Part shown: positions 18,693 through 27,088 of the stretch, in pieces
Layout of the letters: each line of letters opens with the position of its first letter
Numbering within the stretch: the stretch's first letter is position 1
Assembly (NCBI RefSeq): GCF_017814975.1
Contig: NZ_JAGIQA010000021.1
Location: 62,001 to 126,000, forward strand
Origin: Cupriavidus consociatus
GTDB taxonomy: Bacteria; Pseudomonadota; Gammaproteobacteria; Burkholderiales; Burkholderiaceae
Reading direction: 5' to 3'
DNA length: 64,000 nt
Made by a program: the position numbers and the translations under genes
The notes under the pieces: model-generated
Told to the model about the DNA's origin: nothing
Database searches by the model: none
What the model saw: only the letters and a program-made list of their open reading frames with translations

Positions 18693-18900
18693 AATCGATC
18701 TCTATGGCGTGTTCGTGCCAGGCGTGCTGGTGCTGATGGTGCTGGCCTTCGCCGTCACCACCGCAATCCGCATGACGCTGGCCGCGCTGGGCTGCTACCG
18801 GCATATCTGGCACCGCTCGCTGTTCAACCTTTCCCTCTATGTGATCGTCCTGGGCGCCGTGGCGGCAGTCTTCGCCGCCGTGCCGGGACTGCCGTCATGA
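18682..18900 (+). CDS. DUF1656 (AaeX-like) small membrane protein
   Basis: A 72-residue protein starting MLSEIDLYGVFVPG, the hallmark of DUF1656. It has two hydrophobic segments (about 11-33 and 48-68). AaeX-type proteins always accompany FUSC/HlyD efflux pairs, but their exact role is unknown. The ATG at 18682 lies inside the end of the FUSC gene, and the stop overlaps the next start in an ATGA. A TTG four codons earlier is the only alternative start. Confidence 0.9.
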   Translation: MLSEIDLYGVFVPGVLVLMVLAFAVTTAIRMTLAALGCYRHIWHRSLFNLSLYVIVLGAVAAVFAAVPGLPS

Positions 18901-19787
18901 CACTCCGACTCCGCCCCCTGCTTCCCTTGCTGCCGACGCTGCTGGCCGTGCTCGCCGCCGTGCTGGTGCTGCGCCACCTGTGGGACTACTACACCGCCGC
19001 GCCCTGGACCCGCGACGGCCATGTGCGCGCCGATATCGTCCAGGTCGCGCCCGACGTCTCAGGCCTGGTCACACACGTGCTGGTGCGCGACAACCAGCAC
19101 GTGCAGCGCGGCGAGGTGCTGTTCGAGATCGACCGCGACCGCTACGCGCTGGCGCTGCAGCAGGCGCTGGCCACCGCCGCCACGCTGCGCGCGACGCTGG
19201 CCCAGGCGCGGCGCGAAGCCGCGCGCAACCGGACGCTCGACGGGCTGGTGGCCGGCGAAGTCGCCGAACAGGGCCGCGCCCGCGTGGAGCAAGGCGAAGC
19301 GGCGCTGGCGCAGGCCGAGGCCACGGTGCGGCTGGCGCGGCTGAACCTGGAGCGCACCAGCGTGCGCAGCCCGGTGGCCGGCTACCTCAACGACCGCCTG
19401 CCGCGGCTGGGCGACTACGTGTCCACCGGCCGCCCGGTGCTGTCGATGGTCGACGCGGCGTCGTTCCATGTGGAAGGGTATTTCGAGGAAACCAAGCTGC
19501 ACCGCATCCATATCGGCAGCCCGGTGGACATCCACCTCATGGGCGAGCCCCGGCACCTGCGCGGACATGTGCAGAGCATCGCCGCCGGCATCGAGGATCG
19601 CGACCGCAGCGCCGGCTCGAACCTGCTGCCCAACGTCAATCCGACCTTCAACTGGGTGCGCCTGGCGCAGCGCGTGCCGGTGCGCATCGTGCTGGAAGAC
19701 GTGCCCGTCGACGTCAGGCTGGTGTCGGGCCGCACCGCGACGGTGTCGGTGCGCGAACCGCGGCGTCCTGCCGCGGCGCGGTCATGA
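18897..19787 (+). CDS. Membrane-fusion protein (HlyD/AaeA-like)
   Basis: A 296-residue periplasmic adaptor with one N-terminal anchor helix (about 7-25). The lipoyl/barrel-sandwich half follows (AAPWTRDGHVRADIVQVAPDV, with the usual D-G-x-V-x-A pattern), then a short alpha hairpin, and the second lipoyl half near RTSVRSPVAGYL. The family links inner-membrane pumps to outer-membrane channels. It is coupled to its neighbours by ATGA overlaps on both sides. The short length and DUF1656/FUSC context fit AaeA rather than RND adaptors. Confidence 0.9.
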   Translation: MTLRLRPLLPLLPTLLAVLAAVLVLRHLWDYYTAAPWTRDGHVRADIVQVAPDVSGLVTHVLVRDNQHVQRGEVLFEIDRDRYALALQQALATAATLRATLAQARREAARNRTLDGLVAGEVAEQGRARVEQGEAALAQAEATVRLARLNLERTSVRSPVAGYLNDRLPRLGDYVSTGRPVLSMVDAASFHVEGYFEETKLHRIHIGSPVDIHLMGEPRHLRGHVQSIAAGIEDRDRSAGSNLLPNVNPTFNWVRLAQRVPVRIVLEDVPVDVRLVSGRTATVSVREPRRPAAARS

Positions 19788-21259
19788 GCGGCCGCCGTCG
19801 CTGGCTGGCGTGCGCGGCCGCGTGCCTGTGCGCCTGCACCACGGTGGGCCCGGACTACCGCGTGCCCGGGCACGCCGCGATCAAGGCGCCGCAGGCCAAC
19901 GGCGCGCTGCAGGGCGGCAACGCACATGGCGTCGACATCGGCCCGGTCCCCGACGACTGGTGGCACCTCTATGACGACGCGCGGCTCGACCGGCTGGTAC
20001 AGCAAGCGCTGGCGGCCAACACCGACATCCGCGCCGCCTCGGCCAACCTGCGGCGCGCGGTGGCGCTGCTGCATGAGGTCGAGTCCGAGAGCCTGCCGCA
20101 GGGCGGCGTCGACGCCAGCGTGGCGCGCGCGCAGCTGTCGGCCCAGAGCTTCCTGCAGGCCATCAAGCCGCCGGTGTTCAACCTGGGCGATTTCGGCTTC
20201 GGCGTGTCTTACCTGGTCGATTTCTTCGGCAAGCTGGCACGTGCCGACGAGGCCGCGCTGGCAGGCGCCGAAGCCAGCGAAGCCACCCTCGACCTGGTGC
20301 GCGTCAGCGTGGCCGCGCAGACCGTGCGCGCCTACGTGCAGGGATGCGCAGCCACTCATGAACTGGCAGTGGCCACGCGGCAGCTTGCGGTGCAAGAGCG
20401 AACGGTGGACGCAACCCGCCGGCTGGTCGCCGCCGGCCGCGCGCAGCCACCGGACGTGGCGCGCGAACGCGCCCGCACGGAAGCATTGCGCGCCGCCTTG
20501 CCGGCCTTCGCGGCGGAGCGCGCCGCGGCGCATCACCGCCTGGCACTGCTGCTGGGCAAGCCGCCGATAGCGCTGGCACCGGACGAGGTCGATTGCCATG
20601 CCGAGCCCGAATTGCACGCGCCGCTGCCGGTGGGCGACGGTGCCGCACTGCTGCGGCGCCGTCCCGATATCCGCCAGGCCGAACGGGAACTGGCCGCGGC
20701 GACCGCGCGCATCGGCGTTGCCACCGCGGACTTGTACCCGTCGATCCGCATCGGCGCCAGCGCCGGCCTGACCGGCGTGCTCAGCGACCTGGGCAGCAGC
20801 CCGACCGCGCGCTGGAGCCTGGGCCCCTTGCTAAGCTGGTCGCTGCCCACCAACGGCGTGCGCCACCGCATCCACGGCCATGAGGCGGCAGCCGACGCCG
20901 CGCTGGCGCGCTTCGACGGCGCGGTGCTGCGCGCGCTGCAGGAAACGGAGACGGCGCTGTCCGCCTATACCCGCGCGCTGGAGCGGCGCGAGTCGCTGCA
21001 TGCGGCGCGCGAGCAGGCCGGCGAAGCCGCACGCCAGCAGGCCCGGCTGCAGCAGGCCGGGCGCATCCCCTACCTCGAGCGCCTCGATGCCGAGCGGCGG
21101 CTGGCCGGTGCCGAGGCCGCGCTGGCCGCGGCCGAAGCGCAGGTGTCATACCGACAGGTGGACCTGTTTCTCGCCCTGGGCGGCGGCTGGCAAGCCGGCC
21201 GCAAGGTTTCGGCGGATCGCTCGGAATGGCCTCCGTTTTACGATGAAAAAATCGACTGA
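19784..21259 (+). CDS. NodT-family outer-membrane efflux lipoprotein
   Basis: A 491-residue TolC-like channel protein. The N-terminus carries a lipobox (Leu-Cys-Ala-Cys, residues 13-16) followed by TTVGPDY, typical of the NodT/OprM group. Two repeated helical-hairpin halves follow, including LLRRRPDIRQAERELAAATARIGVA near residue 290. The start ATG at 19784 overlaps the previous stop in an ATGA; the open frame further upstream is antisense-free shadow coding. It completes the exporter by providing its own outer-membrane exit, which enterobacterial aaeXAB lacks. Confidence 0.9.
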   Translation: MSGRRRWLACAAACLCACTTVGPDYRVPGHAAIKAPQANGALQGGNAHGVDIGPVPDDWWHLYDDARLDRLVQQALAANTDIRAASANLRRAVALLHEVESESLPQGGVDASVARAQLSAQSFLQAIKPPVFNLGDFGFGVSYLVDFFGKLARADEAALAGAEASEATLDLVRVSVAAQTVRAYVQGCAATHELAVATRQLAVQERTVDATRRLVAAGRAQPPDVARERARTEALRAALPAFAAERAAAHHRLALLLGKPPIALAPDEVDCHAEPELHAPLPVGDGAALLRRRPDIRQAERELAAATARIGVATADLYPSIRIGASAGLTGVLSDLGSSPTARWSLGPLLSWSLPTNGVRHRIHGHEAAADAALARFDGAVLRALQETETALSAYTRALERRESLHAAREQAGEAARQQARLQQAGRIPYLERLDAERRLAGAEAALAAAEAQVSYRQVDLFLALGGGWQAGRKVSADRSEWPPFYDEKID

Positions 21260-21270
21260 GTTTTGTCCTT

Positions 21271-21310
21271 TTAAATCATCACACGAATGGATCGGCGTGA
21301 CTACACTTCG
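21271..21310 (+). promoter_or_regulatory. Copy 2 of TTAAATCAT-N22-TACACTTCG
   Basis: TTAAATCAT at 21271-21279 and TACACTTCG at 21302-21310 are again 22 bases apart, exactly as upstream of the efflux operon at 16550. It lies right after the nodT stop and 140 bases before the repeat-protein gene, which it probably drives. Confidence 0.6.
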
Positions 21311-21450
21311 TCCCGTGCCCCGCCCTTGTACGCCCGGCACCGCCCACAAGGCGAACCGGACGGCGTGCTGGCAGGCGGATCCGCCCACCACGCACAGCCC
21401 GCAGGAAGACTGCAGGACCGTGCCGTCCCCTTACCCAAGACATAGCAGCC

Positions 21451-21789
21451 ATGCATAACGACGATCTCAAAGCCCTCCTCGCCACGACACTCTCCATCGC
21501 CGCCCTCGGAGCCAGCGTGCTCGCCTGCGGCCCGGCCGCAGCCCAAGGCCTGAGCGACCACGGCACCGACGCCGACCGCTACGGCTACAACCTGCAGCAC
21601 AACGGCAAGCGCGATCCCTTCACCGAGGGTGCGCACGTCAACGGCAAGCGCGACCCGTTCACCGACGGCGCGCACGTCAACGGCAAGCGCGACCCGTTCA
21701 CCGACGGCGCCAACCAGCCGGCCACCGGCATGGACCTGGCGGGCATGGACCGCACCGGCGTCTCGGCGCCGCCGGCACACGCCGCCTGA
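21451..21789 (+). CDS. Small secreted protein with three RDPFTDGA repeats
   Basis: A 112-residue protein with a signal peptide ending near residue 31 (GPAAAQ). The mature part contains three 13-residue repeats, each N-G-K-R-D-P-F-T-[DE]-G-A-H-V, at about residues 51-87. They are encoded by nearly identical 39-base units, so the array is young. No known family is recognised. The repeat core P-F-T-D-G-A resembles the P-Y-[TS]-[DE]-G-A repeats of the secreted protein at 61280-61645. Its promoter region matches that of the efflux operon upstream, which suggests co-regulation. Confidence 0.75.
   Translation: MHNDDLKALLATTLSIAALGASVLACGPAAAQGLSDHGTDADRYGYNLQHNGKRDPFTEGAHVNGKRDPFTDGAHVNGKRDPFTDGANQPATGMDLAGMDRTGVSAPPAHAA
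21601..21711 (+). repeat. 39-bp coding tandem repeat, about 2.8 copies
   Basis: Units begin at 21601, 21640 and 21679. Units 2 and 3 are identical over their shared length and unit 1 differs at a few bases. The repeat stays in frame inside the secreted-protein gene. Confidence 0.9.
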
Positions 21790-21892
21790 TACGCTTCCGC
21801 CCGCCGCGGCGCTCGCCGTGCCGGCACCGCTGGCCGGAAGGACCTTTCCGGCCAGCCCCCAGCCCCACCATCCCGCTTCGACCGTCATCCCC

Positions 21893-22087
21893 ATGAAGAC
21901 CATCCTGCTCGCCATGCTCGCGCTTGGCGCCCTTGCCGCATCCGTGCCCGCCAGTGCGGGCCCGGACTGGTCCGTGATCGAGCGCGCCCGCGCCGAAGCA
22001 CGCGCCCGCCATGCGCTTCCCTGCGCACAAAGCGCTCATGCGGTGCCCGCATCGGGGCCTCCGGCTTCGCCTGCTACGGCACGCTGA
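21893..22087 (+). CDS. Small secreted protein, 64 aa
   Basis: A short ORF beginning with a good signal peptide (MKTILLAMLALGALAASVPASA, cut near residue 22) followed by GPDWSVIERARAEARARHALP and a Pro/Ala-rich tail. No known domain. The ribosome site is weak, but the sharp signal peptide and strand continuity with the repeat-protein gene 104 bases upstream support it. The mature peptide would be only about 42 residues with a single cysteine. Confidence 0.55.
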   Translation: MKTILLAMLALGALAASVPASAGPDWSVIERARAEARARHALPCAQSAHAVPASGPPASPATAR

Positions 22088-22113
22088 ACGCTACTGAGGT
22101 GCGCGCTCCGGTG

Positions 22114-22154
22114 CTAGATTGGAAAGGCGTGCTGGCGGCAAAAGCCAGCAGCGC
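22114..22154 (+). promoter_or_regulatory. Promoter-like TAGATT and leader hairpin before cupin gene
   Basis: A -10-like TAGATT at 22115-22120 is followed by a hairpin (GCTGGC at 22131-22136 with GCCAGC at 22144-22149, extended by imperfect flanks). It lies in the probable 5' leader of the cupin gene. Function unknown. Confidence 0.35.
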
Positions 22155-22209
22155 CTGACAACGCACAAACCACACGACCACACGACCCCACCTTAGCGAG
22201 GAGCCGCGC

Positions 22210-22545
22210 ATGTCCCTCCCTCACCTAGCTTCCGGACAGATCGCCAGCGTGCTGCCCCTGGGCACGCGCCTGGACCAGACTGTCACCCAAGCCCTGTTCA
22301 AGGAAGGCCCGCTGGAAGTGATGCGGCTGGTGCTGAAGGCGGGCAAGCATGTGCCGCCCCATTCGGTCGACGGCCCGATGACGGTGCAGTGCCTGGAAGG
22401 CGAAGTCCGCCTGCGCGTGGACGGGGCCGAGCGCGGACTGCGCCAGGGCGACCTGCTCTACGTCGGCCCGTGCGTGCGCTATGACCTGACCGCCGACACA
22501 GATGCCTCGGTGCTGGTGACGATGGTGCTGCCGGCCGGCCGCTGA
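22210..22545 (+). CDS. Small cupin-domain protein
   Basis: A 111-residue single cupin barrel. Motif 1 is loosely present as KHVPPHSVDGPMTVQCLEGEVRL (about residues 45-68) and motif 2 as LRQGDLLYVGPCVRYDL (about 80-96). Only one or two of the usual metal-binding His remain, so metal binding is uncertain. The ATG follows AGGAG with good spacing. Genes of this type often encode stress-related or regulatory cupins. It is convergent with a decayed signalling locus whose remnants begin within 10 bases of its stop. Confidence 0.82.
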   Translation: MSLPHLASGQIASVLPLGTRLDQTVTQALFKEGPLEVMRLVLKAGKHVPPHSVDGPMTVQCLEGEVRLRVDGAERGLRQGDLLYVGPCVRYDLTADTDASVLVTMVLPAGR

Positions 22546-22551
22546 CACCGG

Positions 22552-22987
22552 CGCTGGTCATGTCCATCAGCACCAGGTCATACGCCTGGTGGCCAGCCGC
22601 TCGAGCGCGACCCGCCCGTTGCCGGCGGTGCCCGGCGTGATGCGGGCCTGCTGCAGCAGGTGTACCGCGACCTCGCGATTGATTTCGTTGTCCTCGACCA
22701 GCAGCACGCGCCGCTGCGGCAGCGACCAGCCCGGGCCGGGCGCCGCGCGCGGCGGCTCGGCCGGTGGCGGCGTGCCGGGTTCGGCGGCCTCAATCAGTCC
22801 GCTCGCCAGCGCCGGCACCCACAGCCCGGCGCCAGCCACGCGCCGGCCGCGGTAGTCGCGGTAGCCGAAGCCAAGCTGTAGCGTCTGATGCGACAGCACC
22901 TGCTGCGCCAGCCGGGTCAGGGGCGCGCCCGGCGGCAGGCGGTAGGTGCCGCTGCCGTCGGCCACGGGAACGCGCGCCACGGTATGG
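22552..22987 (-). pseudogene. Remnant of a hybrid sensor kinase (sensor end plus partial receiver)
   Basis: No start codon of its own. Reading from 22987, the frame encodes a stretch resembling the end of a periplasmic Cache-type sensor (FGYRDYRGRRVAGAGLWVP), then a Pro-rich linker and the start of a receiver domain (RVLLVEDNEINREVAVHLL). The HisKA and ATPase core expected between them is absent. Near 22600 a single-base loss shifts the frame; the continuation AYDLVLMDM is found in the next frame and stops abruptly at the phospho-acceptor Asp region. So it has an internal deletion, a frameshift and a 3' truncation. The remnant is fused to the truncated HD-GYP gene upstream. Confidence 0.7.
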
Positions 22988-23893
22988 AAGCGAACGCAGC
23001 GGGATCGCTTCGCCGGCCAGGCCGTCGGGATAGCCGCTGCCATCCCATTTCTCGTGGTGGTGATGCGCGATCTCGCGCGCGTAGCGCAGGAACGAGCTGG
23101 TGGTGCCGCACTGGGCTTCGGCATCGGCAATGGCATCGCGGCCCAGCGTGGTATGGGTCTTCATGACCGCGAATTCTTCGACGGTGAGCTTGCCGGGCTT
23201 GAGCAGGATCCGGTCGGGGATGCCGACCTTGCCGATATCGTGCAGCGGCGCGGACTTGAACATCAGTTCGATGGCCTTGTCGTCGAGCCTGCCGGCAAAA
23301 TCCGGCTCGTGCCGCAGCTTGCGCGCCAGTGCGCGCACATAGTGCTGGGTGCGGCGGATATGGTTGCCGGTCTCGTTGTCGCGGGTCTCGGCCAGCGCCG
23401 CCAGCGCGATGATGGTGGCGTCCTCGATCAGCTCGATCTCGCGCGTGCGGCGCTGTACCTCAGCCTCGAGCCAGGCCGAGCGGTCGCGCAGGAAGTCGTG
23501 CGCCTGCTTGAGCGCCAGCTGGCTGGCAATGCGCGCGCGCGCCACCGGCGCGCTGACCGGCTTCATGATGTAGTCGACCGCGCCGACCGCGAAGCCGAGC
23601 GCCTCGTCGTGGGCCTCTGCCCGTGCGGTCAGGAAGATCACCGGCACGCAGGCGGTGCGCGCGTCGGCCTTGAGCCGGCGGCACGCCTCGTAGCCGTCCA
23701 TGCCAGGCATCGACACATCCATCAGGATCAGGTCGGGTGGCGCTTCATGCGCCAGTTGCAGCGCGGTGGCCGCCCGGCTCGCCAGCTTGACGCGATACAG
23801 GTCCTGCAGCAGGGCGACCATGGCCGCAATGTTTTCGGGAACGTCGTCGACGACCAGGACGGTCGGCCGCTGGTCGGGGCTAAGGGCGCTCAT
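22988..23893 (-). pseudogene. Truncated receiver–HD-GYP c-di-GMP phosphodiesterase
   Basis: The N-terminal CheY-like receiver is intact (VLVVDDVPEN; phospho-acceptor Asp in LILMDVSMPGMDG). The HD-GYP domain begins normally, with HDIGKVGIPD and HHHEKWDGSGYPDG. The sequence stops matching right after GEAIPL: the last roughly 60 residues of the HD-GYP domain are missing in all frames, and DNA from a sensor kinase follows. The open frame runs on to 22790 as an unrelated basic tail. HD-GYP enzymes hydrolyse c-di-GMP; this copy is probably non-functional or altered. The start ATG at 23893 precedes the receiver. Confidence 0.75.
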
Positions 23894-24113
23894 TTGTCGC
23901 AATTGGCGGTTGAGACCGTCTTGTTTCGTGCGCGCCGGGCGCGCGGACCGTTGCCGGGCTGGTCGCCCGCACAGCCATCAGGGGCCAGTGTGCGGAGGCG
24001 ACTTCTGCACAAACGGCAGAAATGGCTCCGGCTTGTGCCCTCCCAAAGCAGGGTTGAGCGCCCTGGTGCGGCAGAAAATTGCCGCTTTGCGACGTATTAG
24101 TTACCCAAAAAGA

Positions 24114-24437
24114 TCAGCTGATGCGTCGCATGGCTTCCCGGATCGGATCCGCATCGGTCGGCCGCACCAGTCTGGCAACTTCCTGTCCGTCGCGCAGGAA
24201 TACCAGCGTCGGCCACAGCTTGATGCGGAACGAGCGGCCGAGCGGGCGTCCGCTGCCGTCCTCGACCTTGATATGGCGCAGTGCGGGATGCACGGCGAAC
24301 GCTTCGGCGAGCGCGGGCTGCGCTCGCTGGCAGAAGCCGCACCATGGGGCGCCGAATTCGAGCACGGTGCCACCGTTCAGCGTATCCACTTCGGTACGGG
24401 GCGGCTCGGTGGCCGCGTAATGCTGGGTCATGGGCAT
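24114..24437 (-). CDS. Thioredoxin-family protein
   Basis: A 107-residue thioredoxin fold. The active site is Trp-Cys-Gly-Phe-Cys (residues 32-36, in FGAPWCGFCQ) instead of the usual WCGPC, and the cis-proline region is LWPTLVFLRDGQEV. It has no signal peptide, so it is cytoplasmic. The ATG at 24437 has AAGGA eight bases ahead. It lies in the same direction as the helicase gene, 136 bases downstream of it. The replacement of Pro by Phe in the CxxC loop should shift its redox potential (family knowledge; effect not measurable here). Confidence 0.88.
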   Translation of the reverse strand: MPMTQHYAATEPPRTEVDTLNGGTVLEFGAPWCGFCQRAQPALAEAFAVHPALRHIKVEDGSGRPLGRSFRIKLWPTLVFLRDGQEVARLVRPTDADPIREAMRRIS

Positions 24438-24573
24438 GGTCGGGTCCTTGGTTCGATGACGACGAGGTGCGGTCGGCACGCATGGTCGCATTGCTGCCGG
24501 ATTCGTGCCAGATCCGTTCCCTCCCGGCGGGGCCGGCAAGCTGCCGCCGCAACGCCAGCGCGCCGTGTAATTT

Positions 24574-26895
24574 CTACGCCGCCGGGCCGATTTGCCACCA
24601 TTCCGGCAGCAGCCGGCGCACCTCCGGCGCGGCAAAGCGGTCGTCGATCAGGTAGACCACGCCTTCGTCCTGCTGTGTGCGGATCACCCTGCCCGCGGCC
24701 TGCACCACCTTGCGCAAGCCCGGATAGAGATAGGCATAGTCGTAGCCCTGGCCGAAGGCCGACTGCATGCGCGCACGGAACTGCTCGTTGACCGCGTTGA
24801 ACTGCGGCAGCCCCAGCGTGGCGACGAAGGCGCCGATCAGGCGCTCGCCGGGCAGGTCGACGCCTTCGGCAAAGGCGCCGCCCAGCACCGCAAAGCCGAT
24901 GCCTGCCCCGCCCGGGACAAAGGCTGACAGGAAAGCGGCCTGCGCCGCCTCGTCCATGCGGCGCTGCTGGACCCAGTGCGGAATGTCGGGATGGGCCTGC
25001 GAGAAGTTCGACACGGCCTGCTGCAGGTATTCGTGGCTGCTGAAGAACGCGAGGTAGTTGCCGCGGCGGGCGCGGAACTGGTTCGCCATCAGCGCGGCAA
25101 TAGCCGGCAGCGACTGGCCGCGCCGTGCATAGCGGGTGGAAATCCGGCTGGCGATGCGTACCGACAGTTGTTCCGCCCGGAACGGCGACGGCACCGCCAC
25201 GCGCGCGCAGTCGGCAGGCAAACCCAGCGTATCGAGGTAGTAGGCAGCCGGGTCAAGCGTGGCCGAGAACAACGTGACGGAATGCGCCGCGGCAAAGCGC
25301 GGCCGGAGGAACGGCGCAGGTATGACGTTGCGCAGGCACAGGCGCGCATGGTTGCCGCGTCCGGCCTTGCCGGCGACGGCTGGCCGCTGGATATCGAACA
25401 GCGAACTGGCATCGAGCTGCTCTGCCAGCCGGCTGAAATGCAGGGCATCGAAATAGAACCGCTGCAGTGCCGGGTCGATCAACGCGGGCTGCTCGGTCAT
25501 GTGTGCCAGCACTGCTGCGCAGCAATCATCGAGCGCGCGCAGCAGGGGCACGGGCACTTCCGGCAGGACTTCATAGGCAACGTCAGCCTGTCGCGCCAGT
25601 GCGTTCCAGTGGCGCGACAGCCGGGCCAGCGGCCTGGCCACCGCCACGGGAGCGCCGCGCCGCGCCTCGCGCAGCGCCTGCGGATCCAGCTCGGCGGTGT
25701 ACATGGCGCGGCCACGCTCGACCAGGTTGTGCGCCTCGTCAACCAGCACGCCCGCGCGCCAGCCGTTGGCGACGGTCAGCGCATACAGCAGCGCGCTGCG
25801 GTCGAAGTAATAGTTGTAGTCCGCCACCACCACATCGCTCCAGCGCACCAGTTCCTGCGCCAGGTAGTAGGGGCAGATGCCATGCGCCAGCGCCAGCGAG
25901 CGCACCGCGGCACGGTCGCGCACCGGCACGTCGCCGGCGGCTTCGCGCGCGGCGGGCAGGCGATCGTAGAAGCCGCGCGCGAGCGGGCAGGATTCGCCGT
26001 GGCAGGCGAGTTCCGGATGCTCGCAGGCCTTGTCGCGCGCCACCAGTTCGATCACCCGCAGCGGCTGAGCGCCGTGGCTGCGCAGCACCTGCGCCGCGTG
26101 CAATGCAACGCCGCGGCCGGTGGAGCGCGCCGACAGGAAGAACGCCTTGTCGATGCCCTGCCCCGGCATTGCCTTGAGCAGAGGGAAAAGCGTACCGATC
26201 GACTTGCCGATGCCTGTCGGCGCCTGGGCCAGCAGGGTGCGCCCGGCGCGGTTGGCGTTGTACACCGCCTGCGCCAGCTCGCGCTGGCCGGTGCGGAATG
26301 CCGGGTGCGGGAAGGCCAGTTGCGCCAGCGCGGCATCGCGGGCCTGCCGGTGTGCCAGTTCGGCTTGTGCCCATTGCAGGAAGCGTTCGCAGGTCTGGAC
26401 GAAGAACGCATCGAGATCGTCCGCGGTGAAGTGCTGCACTACCGGGTGCTCGCGCTGCCCCACGATGTCGAAATAGATCACTGCCACGTCGATCCCGGGC
26501 AATCCGAGTTTGCGGCACATCAGGCAGCCATAGATCTTTGCCTGCGCCCAGTGCAGGTGGCGGTGGTTATCCGGCACGGCGGCCTCGCCGCGCACGGTCT
26601 TGATTTCTTCCAGGCGGTTGGCGTCCGGATCGTAGCCATCGGCCCGGCCGCGGACGTACAAGGGACCGAAATCCGCGGACAGCGGCACTTCCGCCTGGTA
26701 GCCCGGTCCGCGCCGGCCTGTCACCAGGGCGTGGCCGGCGACGCCTTCCTGCGCCGTTGGCGTCGGCACGAAGCGCAGGTCGAGATCGCCTGCCTTGGCG
26801 GTGAAGTCGCACAACGCGCGCACGGCGACGACATAGGCAGGGGCCTGCGCAGGGGCTGGGACCGGAACGGGGGCGTCAGGTGGGTCGACGGACAC
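24574..26895 (-). CDS. DinG/XPD-like helicase with N-terminal PD-(D/E)XK nuclease
   Basis: About 773 residues. Residues 20-180 form a RecB/Cas4-like nuclease domain with Asp86 (RADGYD) and Glu97-Ile-Lys99. A superfamily 2 iron-sulfur helicase follows: Walker A APTGIGKS ending at residue 232, four cysteines of the 4Fe-4S domain (CEHPELACHGESC and GICPYY), DEAH at 386-389, and the C-terminal motif VIRTQQDEG. This domain order is the COG1199 nuclease-helicase type implicated in DNA repair. The frame is open to 27090, but a LexA box at 26917-26932 puts the real start below it; the GTG at 26895 is preferred, without a good ribosome site. Expected to be SOS-induced. Confidence 0.87.
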   Translation of the reverse strand: MSVDPPDAPVPVPAPAQAPAYVVAVRALCDFTAKAGDLDLRFVPTPTAQEGVAGHALVTGRRGPGYQAEVPLSADFGPLYVRGRADGYDPDANRLEEIKTVRGEAAVPDNHRHLHWAQAKIYGCLMCRKLGLPGIDVAVIYFDIVGQREHPVVQHFTADDLDAFFVQTCERFLQWAQAELAHRQARDAALAQLAFPHPAFRTGQRELAQAVYNANRAGRTLLAQAPTGIGKSIGTLFPLLKAMPGQGIDKAFFLSARSTGRGVALHAAQVLRSHGAQPLRVIELVARDKACEHPELACHGESCPLARGFYDRLPAAREAAGDVPVRDRAAVRSLALAHGICPYYLAQELVRWSDVVVADYNYYFDRSALLYALTVANGWRAGVLVDEAHNLVERGRAMYTAELDPQALREARRGAPVAVARPLARLSRHWNALARQADVAYEVLPEVPVPLLRALDDCCAAVLAHMTEQPALIDPALQRFYFDALHFSRLAEQLDASSLFDIQRPAVAGKAGRGNHARLCLRNVIPAPFLRPRFAAAHSVTLFSATLDPAAYYLDTLGLPADCARVAVPSPFRAEQLSVRIASRISTRYARRGQSLPAIAALMANQFRARRGNYLAFFSSHEYLQQAVSNFSQAHPDIPHWVQQRRMDEAAQAAFLSAFVPGGAGIGFAVLGGAFAEGVDLPGERLIGAFVATLGLPQFNAVNEQFRARMQSAFGQGYDYAYLYPGLRKVVQAAGRVIRTQQDEGVVYLIDDRFAAPEVRRLLPEWWQIGPAA

Positions 26896-26916
26896 GAAGG
26901 CTGGAACGGCTGGAAG

Positions 26917-26932
26917 CTGTATGAATATACAG
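26917..26932. promoter_or_regulatory. LexA (SOS) box
   Basis: CTGT-ATGAATAT-ACAG, the exact CTGT-N8-ACAG consensus with an AT-rich core. It lies 21 bases ahead of the chosen helicase start. DinG in E. coli is LexA-controlled, so the helicase rather than the divergent acyl-CoA ligase is the likely target. Confidence 0.85.
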
Positions 26933-27088
26933 TATTTGAGCCGGTCACCCGCCCTGCGCGGCGACGGCGGCATAAGGAAAGAGCAAATCGTTATTTCCAT
27001 GTGCCGCGTACTGCGCCCTATAGTCTCCCGCTCACACAAGAATATCGGCCGCCCGTGCTTTACCAGGCGGCCGGCACACGACTGGAGC

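Noticed and set aside
18980..19783. Upstream extension of the nodT reading frame through the membrane-fusion gene
   Set aside because: Overlaps the well-supported HlyD-type gene in another frame. The ATG at 19784 with ATGA overlap and lipoprotein signal is the obvious start.
21601..21711. Possible CRISPR-like array (39-base repeats)
   Set aside because: No spacers; repeats are contiguous, in frame and encode the RDPFTDGA repeats of a secreted protein.
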